This document shows, piece after piece, positions 25,860 through 33,039 of a DNA stretch of 64,000 nucleotides. Numbering within the stretch: the first letter of the stretch is position 1; every line of letters begins with the position of its first letter. Location of the stretch: the NCBI RefSeq assembly GCF_016907235.1, contig NZ_JAFBBO010000001.1, positions 1,922,001 to 1,986,000 of the forward strand. The letters run 5' to 3'. A program made the position numbers and the translations under genes. The stretch is from Oerskovia jenensis (GTDB taxonomy: Bacteria; Actinomycetota; Actinomycetes; Actinomycetales; Cellulomonadaceae). The notes under the pieces are model-generated. The model was not told where the DNA came from. It saw nothing but the letters and a program-made list of their open reading frames with translations, and searched no databases.

Positions 25860-25956
25860 TATACCCCTACCCAGAGGTCACGAGCACCAGCACCAAGCCC
25901 CGGCTCGCTGGTCAGCAACCCCTTCACGACGGGGTGCTCCGGGAGATGACCTGGCC
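25860..25956 (+). promoter_or_regulatory. SAM-IV-type riboswitch (with -10 element) upstream of flavin reductase operon
   Basis: The aptamer spans about 25875-25956. P1 is GGTCA (25876-25880) with TGACC (25947-25951). The core CAGCAACCCC followed by GGGGTGCTCC and then TGACCTGGC matches the actinobacterial SAM-IV consensus, and the same blocks recur upstream of metQ. TATACC (25860-25865) is a likely -10 just before it. A hairpin GCCGCG/CGCGGC (about 25954-25974) follows, 32 bases before the ATG, and could be the expression platform. High SAM should shut off the two reductase genes (inferred from the class). Confidence 0.75.
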
Positions 25957-26005
25957 GCGCCGGCACGACGCGGCAAGCGTGCAGCACGACGACAGTGAGG
26001 AAGCG

Positions 26006-26635
26006 ATGACCCAGCACCCTGCAGCACCCCACCCCGCCGAGCCAGGCCCCCCGCGACCGGCCGTGGTGACCCTGGTCGGCAACCCGCGGCCCGGGTCGCG
26101 GACCCTGTCGGCCGCCCGGACGGTCGCGGCCCGCGTCGCCGACCACCTGGGCCTCGCCCCGGCCGACGCGCCCGAGCCCGCCCCGACCACGATCGACCTG
26201 GCCGACCTCGCCACCGAGATCCTCGCCCCCGAGCACCCGCGGGCCGACGCCGCGCGCGAGACCGCCGCGAGCGCCGCGGTGCTGGTCGTCGCGACACCGG
26301 TCTACAAGGGCTCGTACACCGGGCTGCTCAAGGCGTTCCTCGACCTCTACGGCCCGGACGGCCTGGCCGGGGTCGTCGCCGTCCCCGTCGTGGTGTCGGG
26401 CAACCCCGCGCACGCCCTCGCGGGCGAGGTGCACCTGCGCCCGCTCCTCGTCGAGCTCGGCGCGACCGTCCCCGCACGGACGCTCACCCTCCTGGACTCC
26501 CGGCTCGACGAGGCCGACCTCACGACCGCCGTCGACGCCTGGCTCGACCACGCGGGAGGGCCCTTGCGGCGGGCGGCGAGCGACGCCGTCGGGCAGGACA
26601 CGTCCACCCCCGAGCTCGCCGAGGTGACCCGATGA
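26006..26635 (+). CDS. NAD(P)H-dependent FMN reductase (SsuE/CE1759-like)
   Basis: A 209-residue flavodoxin-fold reductase that should supply FMNH2 to the LLM monooxygenases encoded next door. The flavin-binding loop VVTLVGNPRPGSRTLSAART (about 20-39), ATPVYKGSYTGLLKAFLDLY (about 96-115, the SsuE signature) and a C-terminal helical region are present. A Pro-rich N-terminal tail is extra. GAGGAAGCG precedes the ATG at 26006. The stop overlaps the next gene by 4 bp (ATGA), so both reductases are translationally coupled. Transcription begins upstream of a SAM-IV riboswitch, tying expression to sulfur status. Confidence 0.88.
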   Translation: MTQHPAAPHPAEPGPPRPAVVTLVGNPRPGSRTLSAARTVAARVADHLGLAPADAPEPAPTTIDLADLATEILAPEHPRADAARETAASAAVLVVATPVYKGSYTGLLKAFLDLYGPDGLAGVVAVPVVVSGNPAHALAGEVHLRPLLVELGATVPARTLTLLDSRLDEADLTTAVDAWLDHAGGPLRRAASDAVGQDTSTPELAEVTR

Positions 26636-27198
26636 CCGCCGACCCCACGACCCGCCCCGACGTCGCGGGCCTCGCCGGACTCGAGGCCCTGCTCCACGAG
26701 CAGGACGAGCCGCAGCTCAGCCCCGACGCCTACAAGGCGGTGTTCCGGCAGCACCCCGCGGGCGTCGCGGTGATCGCGCTCGAGCACGAGGGCCGCCCCG
26801 TGGGCTTCACGGCGACGTCGGTCATCTCGGTCTCGGCCGCGCCGCCGCTGCTCGCGTTCTCGCTCGCGTCGACGTCGTCGTCGTGGCCCGCGATCTCGGC
26901 GGCCCGCACGGTCACGGTCAACTTCCTGGCCGCCGACCAGGACGACGTGTCGGCACGCTTCGCGACGAGCGGGACCGACCGCTTCGCGGCCGGCGGCTGG
27001 TCCCCTCTCGAGTCCGGGGAGCCCGTGATCGACGGCGCGCTGTCCTGGGTGCGCGGCCGCATCATCCAGCGCACGCCCGTGGGCGACAGCTACCTGGTCT
27101 CGCTGCGCGCACTCGCGTCGGGGACCCGGGCAGGCGCGACGCCGCTCGTCTACCACGACCGGTCCTACCACCGGATCGGGGACCACTCGGCTCTCTGA
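26632..27198 (+). CDS. Flavin reductase family protein (FMN-binding split barrel)
   Basis: A 188-residue flavin reductase of the split-barrel type, reducing FMN or FAD with NAD(P)H for two-component monooxygenases. Conserved block: VFRQHPAGVAVIALEHEGRP (about 37-56), VGFTATSVISVSAAPPLLAF (about 57-76), RTVTVNFLAADQ, and GALSWVRGRI near 136-145; the C-terminal YHDRSYHRIG is typical. It overlaps the FMN reductase gene by 4 bp. Two different reductases in one SAM-controlled operon implies that FMNH2 supply is the regulated item. Ends at the hairpin 27214-27255. Confidence 0.88.
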   Translation: MTADPTTRPDVAGLAGLEALLHEQDEPQLSPDAYKAVFRQHPAGVAVIALEHEGRPVGFTATSVISVSAAPPLLAFSLASTSSSWPAISAARTVTVNFLAADQDDVSARFATSGTDRFAAGGWSPLESGEPVIDGALSWVRGRIIQRTPVGDSYLVSLRALASGTRAGATPLVYHDRSYHRIGDHSAL

Positions 27199-27213
27199 GC
27201 CCCACGATCCGGG

Positions 27214-27255
27214 TGAGGGGCCCGACGGCGGTTCGCACCGCCGTCGGGCCCCTCA
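27214..27255. terminator. Bidirectional terminator between flavin reductase and metI
   Basis: Perfect 19-bp inverted repeat (27214-27232 with 27237-27255), loop TCGC. It lies 15 bases after the reductase stop and 45 bases beyond the metI stop of the converging operon. Confidence 0.85.
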
Positions 27256-27300
27256 CCTGTGCCCGGCGCGCGCCGGGCACGGGGGCGCCGGACTGCCGGG

Positions 27301-27969
27301 CTACCGGACGATGCGGTGGTCCCACCTGCGCACGAGCCGATTGCCGACCACCTGGAACACCTGGACGAGCAGGACGATCACGGCCACCGAGAACACCATG
27401 ACGTCCGTCTGGAACAGGTTGTAGCCGTACCGGATCGCGAAGTCACCGACCCCGCCCCCGCCGACGATCCCCACGATCGTCGTGTACGACACGAACGCGA
27501 CCAGGAGGATGATCGACGCGTTCACGAGCAGCGGGAACGACTCGCGGAGAAGGACCCGGAAGACGATCCGCAACCTGCCCGCGCCCAACGCCTCGGCCGC
27601 CTCGATCGACCCCCTGTCGGCGGCGAGGAGGCTCTGCTCGGCGAGGCGTGCGAAGTAGGGCACGGCACTGACCACGAGCGGGACCGTCGCGGCCGTCGTG
27701 CCGATCGCCGTCCCGACGATCAGGCGCGTGACCGGGACCATGAGGACCGCCAGCAGGAGGAACGGCACCGAGCGCCCGAGGTTCACGATCCCGTTGAGGA
27801 CCGCGAACCACGCCCGGTGCGGGCGCAGGCCGTCCGCGCTCGTGACGCGCAGGAGCACGGCCACGGTGAGCCCGAGGACGATCCCCACGGGCCAGCAGAT
27901 CGCGAGCATGTACAGCGTCTGCCCGAGGGCCACCAGGAGGTCCGGGAAGGCCGCGACGACGTTCTCCAT
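27301..27969 (-). CDS. metI: Methionine-type ABC importer permease
   Basis: A 222-residue MetI-like permease (family 215-225) with five predicted membrane helices: about 14-40, 55-80, 90-110, 148-172 and 190-212. Signature stretches: LNGIVNLGRSVPFLLLAVLM, SIEAAEALGAGRLRIVFRVL (EAA loop) and SYTTIVGIVGGGGVGDFAIR. It forms the channel for D/L-methionine or a related thioether delivered by the MetQ-like lipoprotein. ATG at 27969 overlaps the ATPase stop (TGATG). Last gene of the SAM-riboswitch-controlled operon. Confidence 0.9.
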   Translation of the reverse strand: MENVVAAFPDLLVALGQTLYMLAICWPVGIVLGLTVAVLLRVTSADGLRPHRAWFAVLNGIVNLGRSVPFLLLAVLMVPVTRLIVGTAIGTTAATVPLVVSAVPYFARLAEQSLLAADRGSIEAAEALGAGRLRIVFRVLLRESFPLLVNASIILLVAFVSYTTIVGIVGGGGVGDFAIRYGYNLFQTDVMVFSVAVIVLLVQVFQVVGNRLVRRWDHRIVR

Positions 27970-28745
27970 CAGACCCTCACCCCCTCGACCGCGCGTGTCC
28001 CGTCGAGGCGGATCCTGTCGTCCACGAGGAAGCGCCCGATCCTGCTCGTCGGGAGATGGTCCTCGACGCGAGGGTCGAAGCGCTCGACGACCCGTCCCGC
28101 CTCCATGACCACGACGTCGTCGCAGATCGCCCGGACGACGTTCATCTCGTGCGTCACGAGCACGATCGTGATCCCCAGCTCGACGTTGACGCGCTGGAGG
28201 TAGGACAGGATCGTCCCCGTCGTCTCCGGGTCGACCGCGGAGGTCGGCTCGTCGCAGAGCAGGACCCGGGGCGAGTTCGCGAGAGCCCTGGCGATCCCCA
28301 CGCGCTGCTTCTGACCGCCCGACAACGACGCCGGGTAGTCGCGTGCCTTGTCCTCGATGTCGAGGATCGCCAGGCACTCCTCGATCCGCCGGCGCCGAGC
28401 TCTCCGGGGGACCCCCGCGACCTCGAGGGCGAACCCCACGTTGTCGTGGACGGTCGCCTGCGCAAGGAGGTTGAAGTGCTGGAACACCATGCCGATGCTC
28501 CGCCGGAACTCCCGCAGCCCCCGCCGGTCCAGGGCCGTGATGTCGACCCCGTCGACGCTCACCGTGCCCGCGTCGGGGCGTTCCAGGAGGTTCGTCGTCC
28601 GCAGGAGGGTCGACTTCCCGGCACCGCTGAACCCGATGATGCCCTGCACGCCCCCGGTGGCGACGTCGAACGAGACGTCGTCGAGCGCGTGCACCTCGTC
28701 ACCGTGCACGTGAAAGGTCTTGTCGACGTTCCGGTAGGAGATCAT
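27969..28745 (-). CDS. metN: Methionine-type ABC importer ATP-binding protein, short form lacking NIL domain
   Basis: A 258-residue ATPase. Walker A GFSGAGKST (about 38-46), Q-loop MVFQHFNLL, signature LSGGQKQRVGIARAL, Walker B VLLCDEPTSAVD and the H-loop LVTHEMNVV are intact, and the sequence is closest to MetN by its HFNLL and LCDEPTSAVDPETT stretches. Typical MetN has about 340 residues with a C-terminal NIL/ACT-like domain that binds methionine for trans-inhibition; here that domain is missing and only about 30 residues follow the ATPase core. The gene is 10 bp downstream of the LLM gene and overlaps metI by one base. Confidence 0.88.
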   Translation of the reverse strand: MISYRNVDKTFHVHGDEVHALDDVSFDVATGGVQGIIGFSGAGKSTLLRTTNLLERPDAGTVSVDGVDITALDRRGLREFRRSIGMVFQHFNLLAQATVHDNVGFALEVAGVPRRARRRRIEECLAILDIEDKARDYPASLSGGQKQRVGIARALANSPRVLLCDEPTSAVDPETTGTILSYLQRVNVELGITIVLVTHEMNVVRAICDDVVVMEAGRVVERFDPRVEDHLPTSRIGRFLVDDRIRLDGTRAVEGVRV

Positions 28746-28755
28746 CGTCGCCCCC

Positions 28756-30150
28756 TCACGCCGTGGGCACGTGCTGCGAGACGCTGGGCAGGGTGTCGAA
28801 GTGTCCCGTGAAACGGCTCTCGTCCGACACCGGCGCGGGCAGGCCCAGCCTGTCCCTCAGCGTCCCCTCCCCGTAGGAGGACTCGGTGAGCCCGCGACGC
28901 TGGAGGATCGGGACGACCTCGTCGACGAACTGCTCGAACGAGCGAGGCAGGACCGGCGGGATGACGCTCACCCCGTCGAGGGCTCCGCGTTCGAACCAGT
29001 GCTGGATGCCGTCGGCCACGTCCTCGGGCGTCCCCACGATCGTGCGGTGGAACGAGCCCGAGTCCACCCAGGCCAGGACCTCCCGCAGGGTGTAGGTGCC
29101 GGTCGAGGTGTACTCCGCGATGCGGTAGGCGAGGGACTTGCTCTGCCCCGTGTCCCGGGCGTCGGACACGAGGTCCACGGGGAACGGTCCGTCGAGGGCG
29201 TAGCCGTCGAGAGAGCGGTCGATCACCGTGGACACCCGTTCGAGCAACCTGTCGGTGCCGTGCAGGTCGAGCAGCTCGTGCTGCAGCTCCTGGGCCTCAC
29301 GGACGGACCGCCCGATGAACGGGATGAGGCCGGGAGCGACGACCACCGCACCGGGACGCCGTCCGTACGCGGCCGCTCGCGACCGGACGTCGGTACGGAA
29401 CCTCACGGCCTCGTCGAGGTCGTTCTGCTGGACGTAGACGAGGTCCGCGTACCGGGCCGCGAGGTCGCGCCCGGACTCCGAGCTCCCCGCCTGCGCGAGC
29501 AGCGGCACGGCCTGCGGGCTTCGCGGGACGTTGAGCGGGCCGCGCACCGAGAAGTACGTCCCCTGGTGGTTGACGGCCCGGATCCCGTCGGTGTCGACCA
29601 GCCGGTCGGCCGCGCGGTCCGCCACCACGGCGTCGGCCCGCCACGCGTTCCACAGGTCGATGGTCACGTCGAGGTACTCGGCCGCCCGCCGGTAGCGCTC
29701 GTCGTGCTCGGGGAGCACGTCGAGACCGTAGTTGGGTGCGGCGAGGTCCGTCGAGGACGTCACCACGTTCCAGCCCGCCCGGCCACCGCTGACGTGATCG
29801 AGCGACGCGAACTGACGCGCGGTGTTGAACGGGACGTTGAACGTGGTGCTGTGGGTCCCGATCAGCCCGATGTGCGTGGTCCGCGCCGCCACCGCACCGA
29901 GGATCGTGACCGGGTCGAGCGGCCACTGCAGCGCGTCCTCGGGGTTGGCCGACGCCGCGAGGGTGTCGGTGAGGAACAGGCTGTCGAAGACGCCACGTTC
30001 GGCCGTGCGCGCCAGGTCGGCGTAGTAGTCGAGCGTCGGGACCCGTTCGATCTCGCTGGACCGGTGCCGCCAGCCCGCACCGTGCGATCCCTGCACGCGC
30101 AGGACGAAGTTGAGGACGAGCCTGGGGCGCCGGCTCCCCGCGGTGGCCAT
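28756..30150 (-). CDS. LLM flavin-dependent monooxygenase, NtaA/SnaA/DszA family
   Basis: A 464-residue FMNH2-dependent TIM-barrel monooxygenase (luciferase-like). Its family oxidises N- or S-containing substrates, e.g. DszA (sulfones), NtaA (nitrilotriacetate) and CmoJ (S-alkyl-N-acetylcysteines). Family blocks: ARTAERGVFDSLFLTDTLAA (about 47-66), LIGTHSTTFNVPFNTARQFA (about 100-119), LDHVSGGRAGWNVVTSSTDL and PLLAQAGSSESGRDLAARYA. The gene lies inside the met importer operon, between metQ and metN, overlapping the metQ stop by one base (TGATG). This suggests that the transported compound is an S-alkyl or thioether substrate rather than only methionine. Confidence 0.9.
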   Translation of the reverse strand: MATAGSRRPRLVLNFVLRVQGSHGAGWRHRSSEIERVPTLDYYADLARTAERGVFDSLFLTDTLAASANPEDALQWPLDPVTILGAVAARTTHIGLIGTHSTTFNVPFNTARQFASLDHVSGGRAGWNVVTSSTDLAAPNYGLDVLPEHDERYRRAAEYLDVTIDLWNAWRADAVVADRAADRLVDTDGIRAVNHQGTYFSVRGPLNVPRSPQAVPLLAQAGSSESGRDLAARYADLVYVQQNDLDEAVRFRTDVRSRAAAYGRRPGAVVVAPGLIPFIGRSVREAQELQHELLDLHGTDRLLERVSTVIDRSLDGYALDGPFPVDLVSDARDTGQSKSLAYRIAEYTSTGTYTLREVLAWVDSGSFHRTIVGTPEDVADGIQHWFERGALDGVSVIPPVLPRSFEQFVDEVVPILQRRGLTESSYGEGTLRDRLGLPAPVSDESRFTGHFDTLPSVSQHVPTA

Positions 30151-31037
30151 CAGCCGGCCTGCTTCCACGTCGCGATGTCCTCGGTGGGGTCGTACTCCCA
30201 CGGGTAGAAGCCGATGCCCCCGTTGAACTCCAGGTCCGCCTGCCTGTACTCCTCGGAGTGGTACGCCTCCTCGAGGTCCTTCGTCGTCTGGGAGTCGAGC
30301 AGCTCGGACCGGGTCGCCGCGATGATCGTGTACGGCCGGGACGTGGCGATGTCGTCGAGCGCGAGCGCGTCCTCGCCCGGCGTGAAGCCGTTGTTCTTCG
30401 CGCCGCTGCTGTACAGGAAGCCGATGTCCAGGTCGGCGAGCGTCTTGGCGATGAGGGTGGCGTCCAGCTCCCGGAAGTCGAGGTTCTTCGGGTTGGACGA
30501 GATGTCCTTGACCGAGGTGTAGACGGACGAGACCGTCGGTCCGAGCTCGATGACTCCTGCCTCGGCCAGGATGGTGAGCGCCCGCCCCACGTTGGACGGC
30601 TCGTTCGGGATGCCGACGACGGCTCCGTCCGGCAGGGCCGCCAAGGAGTCGACCTTCGTGGAGTAGAACCCGGCCGGAGCGAGCGCCGTGTAGAAGGCGG
30701 GCACGATGTCCGCACCCGTCTTCTCGGTCTGCGACAGGAGGTAGACCGTGTGCGTACCCACGTGGTAGTCCGCCTCGCCGTTGGCCACGGCACCGGCGGC
30801 CGCCTGGAAGTCGGTGATGCTCGAGGCGTCGACCGTGTAGCCCTTGGCCTCGAGCTTGTCCGTGATGACCGGGATCGCGAAGTCGGCGTTGGTGGCGAAG
30901 AGGATCTTGACGTTCTTGTCGTCGTCCGGGTCCGCGGCGGACGAGTGTGTGGCGCACGCCGCGAGGGCGAGGGCCGCGGTGACGGCGAGCGCTGCGGTCG
31001 TCAGCCGGGGCGGGCGACGATCGGTGGTGCCGGGCAT
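30150..31037 (-). CDS. metQ: MetQ/NlpA-family methionine-binding lipoprotein
   Basis: A 295-residue substrate-binding lipoprotein, lipidated at Cys28 in ALALAACAT. The MetQ fold is shown by VKILFATNADFAIPVITDKL (about 43-62), YTVDASSITDFQAAAGAVAN, a GIPNEPSNVGRALTILAEAG segment (about 139-158) and NGGIGFYPWEYDPTED near the end. The ligand should be methionine or a related thioether; the neighbouring monooxygenase hints at the latter. GGAGA lies 7 bases before the ATG at 31037. It is the first gene after the SAM-IV riboswitch. Confidence 0.9.
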   Translation of the reverse strand: MPGTTDRRPPRLTTAALAVTAALALAACATHSSAADPDDDKNVKILFATNADFAIPVITDKLEAKGYTVDASSITDFQAAAGAVANGEADYHVGTHTVYLLSQTEKTGADIVPAFYTALAPAGFYSTKVDSLAALPDGAVVGIPNEPSNVGRALTILAEAGVIELGPTVSSVYTSVKDISSNPKNLDFRELDATLIAKTLADLDIGFLYSSGAKNNGFTPGEDALALDDIATSRPYTIIAATRSELLDSQTTKDLEEAYHSEEYRQADLEFNGGIGFYPWEYDPTEDIATWKQAG

Positions 31038-31085
31038 GGGTGTCTCCTGGAGGCAGTGGTCCCGCGAAGAGGGGACTCGGTGCTT

Positions 31086-31190
31086 GCGGCCGTCGGACGA
31101 CGGCCGCCAGGTCTTGCTCGGGAGCACCCCACCACGACGCGAGGGTTGCTGATCCACCTGCCGAGCCAGACGGTGGATCTCGTGACCGCG
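31086..31190 (-). promoter_or_regulatory. SAM-IV-type riboswitch upstream of metQ operon
   Basis: Read on the minus strand, GGTCACGAG (from 31187) opens P1, which closes with GACC (near 31113-31110). Between them are CAGCAACCCTC and GGTGGGGTGCTCCCGAG, the SAM-IV core; the same blocks precede the flavin reductase operon. P1 is followed at once by a perfect 9-bp hairpin (31086-31107) that overlaps the 3' arm of P1 by two bases and could switch between states. It lies 49 bases before metQ. SAM binding should repress the operon (known for the class). Confidence 0.8.
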
Positions 31191-31194
31191 CCCG

Positions 31195-31223
31195 AACGTA
31201 GGCATCTGCACCAAAAGGGTCAA
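31195..31223 (-). promoter_or_regulatory. Promoter of the metQ operon
   Basis: Minus strand TTGACC (31223-31218), 17-bp spacer, TACGTT (31200-31195). The predicted start near 31188 coincides with the first base of the SAM-IV aptamer. Confidence 0.75.
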
Positions 31224-31280
31224 GAACGAGTGGTGCCCGTATCGACAGGTGAGACCCGTCGAGCGACGGTGCGGCGCGCG

Positions 31281-31697
31281 CTACCAGGTCCAGCCGCGGG
31301 AGCTGAGCTCGAGCTCCTCGCGCAGCCGTTCGTCCTCGTCGCTGCGCAGGCCCGCGGCGAGCGGGTCCGTGTCGACCTCGAGACCGCTGAGCCGGCACGC
31401 CTCCCGCAGCAGCGCGTCGTACGCGCCCTGCGCGGCGAGGTAGTGGTGTGCGCGGGCGTACACGCCCGGGTCGGCCTCGACCGCCCGCAGCTCGTCGGCG
31501 AGCCTCCCGAGACGGATCTGGACCGCGAGCGCGACGAGGGGATCCGGTGCCCGACGGCGCCGCTCACGCAGCGTGGTCCGGTGCGGTCCGAGGGGTGGGA
31601 GGGCATCGGCGGGAGGCCGGTCGAGGCGCACCGTGAACCAGGCGAGAGCGGCGACCACGGCCGCGCCCACCGCACCGGAGATCACGAGGAGCCACAT
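31281..31697 (-). CDS. Small membrane-anchored hypothetical protein
   Basis: A 138-residue protein not recognised. It begins MWLLVISGAVGAAVVAALAW, a single N-terminal membrane anchor (about 1-21), followed by a basic, Pro-rich linker and a helical, charged domain (about 55-125: VALAVQIRLGRLADELRAVE, then DEDERLREELEL). It is probably cytoplasmic-facing and coiled-coil-like. The ATG at 31697 was preferred to one further upstream because the hydrophobic segment should start the protein. It lies between the long operon's terminator and the metQ promoter and may be monocistronic. Confidence 0.65.
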   Translation of the reverse strand: MWLLVISGAVGAAVVAALAWFTVRLDRPPADALPPLGPHRTTLRERRRRAPDPLVALAVQIRLGRLADELRAVEADPGVYARAHHYLAAQGAYDALLREACRLSGLEVDTDPLAAGLRSDEDERLREELELSSRGWTW

Positions 31698-31780
31698 CGT
31701 CGGAGCCTTCTTCCGTGTCCGTGCGCGCCGCGCACGCACTCGCAGGACACGTCCAGCCTAGGACCTGCGGGAGCGCTCCG

Positions 31781-31814
31781 CCAGGGTGCCGGCGCTGCCT
31801 GACCGGCACCCTGG
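31781..31814 (-). terminator. Terminator of the long organosulfur operon
   Basis: Perfect 12-bp stem CCAGGGTGCCGG / CCGGCACCCTGG with a 10-base loop, 9 bases past the last LLM stop codon. Confidence 0.75.
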
Positions 31815-31823
31815 CCGGGCGCC

Positions 31824-32921
31824 CTACCGCGCCGTGAAGCCCTTGGCGCGCCGCACGTCGGCGGGCCCCCAGAGGTCGGTCTTGACCTCGGCCCGGACCA
31901 GCGGCACGACCTCCTCCGCGAACCGCCTCAGCACGTCGTCCTGCCGGGCCGGCTCCAGGAGGTGGTTGATCGAGACCGACTGGAGGTCGTGCCCGTAGCT
32001 CTGGTGGTAGTCGAGGATCTTCTCGGCGACGCGCTCGGGCGAACCCACGAGGGCCGGGCCGCGCTCGACGGCCTCCTCGATGGTCCGGAAGCTCGTGACC
32101 TTGCCGACCGCCGCGGGGTCGTACTTCCGCAGGTCCGCGCGCGCGACCGCTCCCTCGTAGATGGGGCGGAACTCCTCGATCGCCTGCTCGGTCGTGTCGG
32201 CGAGGAAGAGGCCCCCGGACCCCGAGCCGACGAACCCGTACGCCGGGTCGTGCCCGGCTGCCGCGTACCGGTCGCGGTAGTGGTCGATCAGCACCTGGTA
32301 GTTCTCCCGGGGCTGGAGCGCGTTGGCGCTCACGATCGGGTCACCCCACCGCGCTGCGAGCTCGACCGAGAACGTCGACGTCGCCGAGCCGTGCCAGATC
32401 CGGAACGCACCGTCGTACGGGCGCGGCAGGGTCGTGGCACCCTGCAGGTCCGGGCGGTGACGGCCCTCCCAGTCGACCTCCTCGCCGCTCAGGAGCAGCC
32501 GGAGGAGCTCGTAGTTCTCCTCGAGGTACTCGTACTGCTTGGCGAGGTCGAGCCCGAGCAGCGGGTACTGCAGCGCCTCGTTGCCCTTGCCGATCACCAT
32601 CTCGAACCGGCCGCGGCTGAGCTGGTCGATCGTCGCGTAGTCCTCGGCGACGCGGATCGGGTCGAGCAGGGACAGCACGGTCACGCCCGTGCTCAGCAGG
32701 ATGCGTGACGTCCGCGCGGCGATCGCCCCGAGGATCACGGTGGGAGACGACGACAGCACGTCGCCCGCGTGCCGCTCGCCGACCGCGAACGCGTCGAGGC
32801 CGAGCTCCTCGGCGAGCACCGCGGTCTCGACGACGCGCTCGAGCCGGTCGGCCGCGGGGACGGCCCGGCCCGTGACGGGGTGGGGAGGGTTGAAGACGAT
32901 GTCGAGGACCTGGAAACGCAC
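31824..32921 (-). CDS. LLM class flavin-dependent oxidoreductase
   Basis: A 365-residue luciferase-like TIM-barrel oxidoreductase (FMN/F420-type family). Key stretches: LDAFAVGERHAGDVLSSSPT (about 42-61; the GERH segment binds flavin phosphate in LLM proteins), ILLSTGVTVLSLLDPIRVAE (about 73-92), LSRGRFEMVIGKGNEALQYP, and GSATSTFSVELAARWGDPIV. The C-terminal third includes PALVGSPERVAEKILDYHQS. The substrate is unknown; the neighbours suggest a sulfur or amine compound. Last gene of the long minus-strand unit, separated from the preceding LLM gene by the 30-bp repeat hairpin. Confidence 0.88.
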   Translation of the reverse strand: MRFQVLDIVFNPPHPVTGRAVPAADRLERVVETAVLAEELGLDAFAVGERHAGDVLSSSPTVILGAIAARTSRILLSTGVTVLSLLDPIRVAEDYATIDQLSRGRFEMVIGKGNEALQYPLLGLDLAKQYEYLEENYELLRLLLSGEEVDWEGRHRPDLQGATTLPRPYDGAFRIWHGSATSTFSVELAARWGDPIVSANALQPRENYQVLIDHYRDRYAAAGHDPAYGFVGSGSGGLFLADTTEQAIEEFRPIYEGAVARADLRKYDPAAVGKVTSFRTIEEAVERGPALVGSPERVAEKILDYHQSYGHDLQSVSINHLLEPARQDDVLRRFAEEVVPLVRAEVKTDLWGPADVRRAKGFTAR

Positions 32922-32950
32922 GGTGGCTCCTAAGGGGGTGGGGGTCGTGC

Positions 32951-33018
32951 CGAGGTAGAGGGCTCTGGTCGAGGTAGAGGGCTCCAGACCTCTACCTCGA
33001 CCAGAGCCCTCTATCTCG
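32951..33018. repeat. Intercistronic hairpin built from CGAGGTAGAGGGCT repeats (copy 1)
   Basis: Near-perfect 30-bp stem (32951-32980 with 32989-33018; 29 Watson-Crick pairs and one G-U) closed by 8 bases. The left arm holds two direct copies of CGAGGTAGAGGGCT (32951, 32971) and the right arm inverted copies. A second such element lies at 35257-35324. It separates two LLM genes of one apparent operon and lacks a T tract. Confidence 0.85.
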
Positions 33019-33039
33019 CGGAGGGAGTGGGGATGGGGT

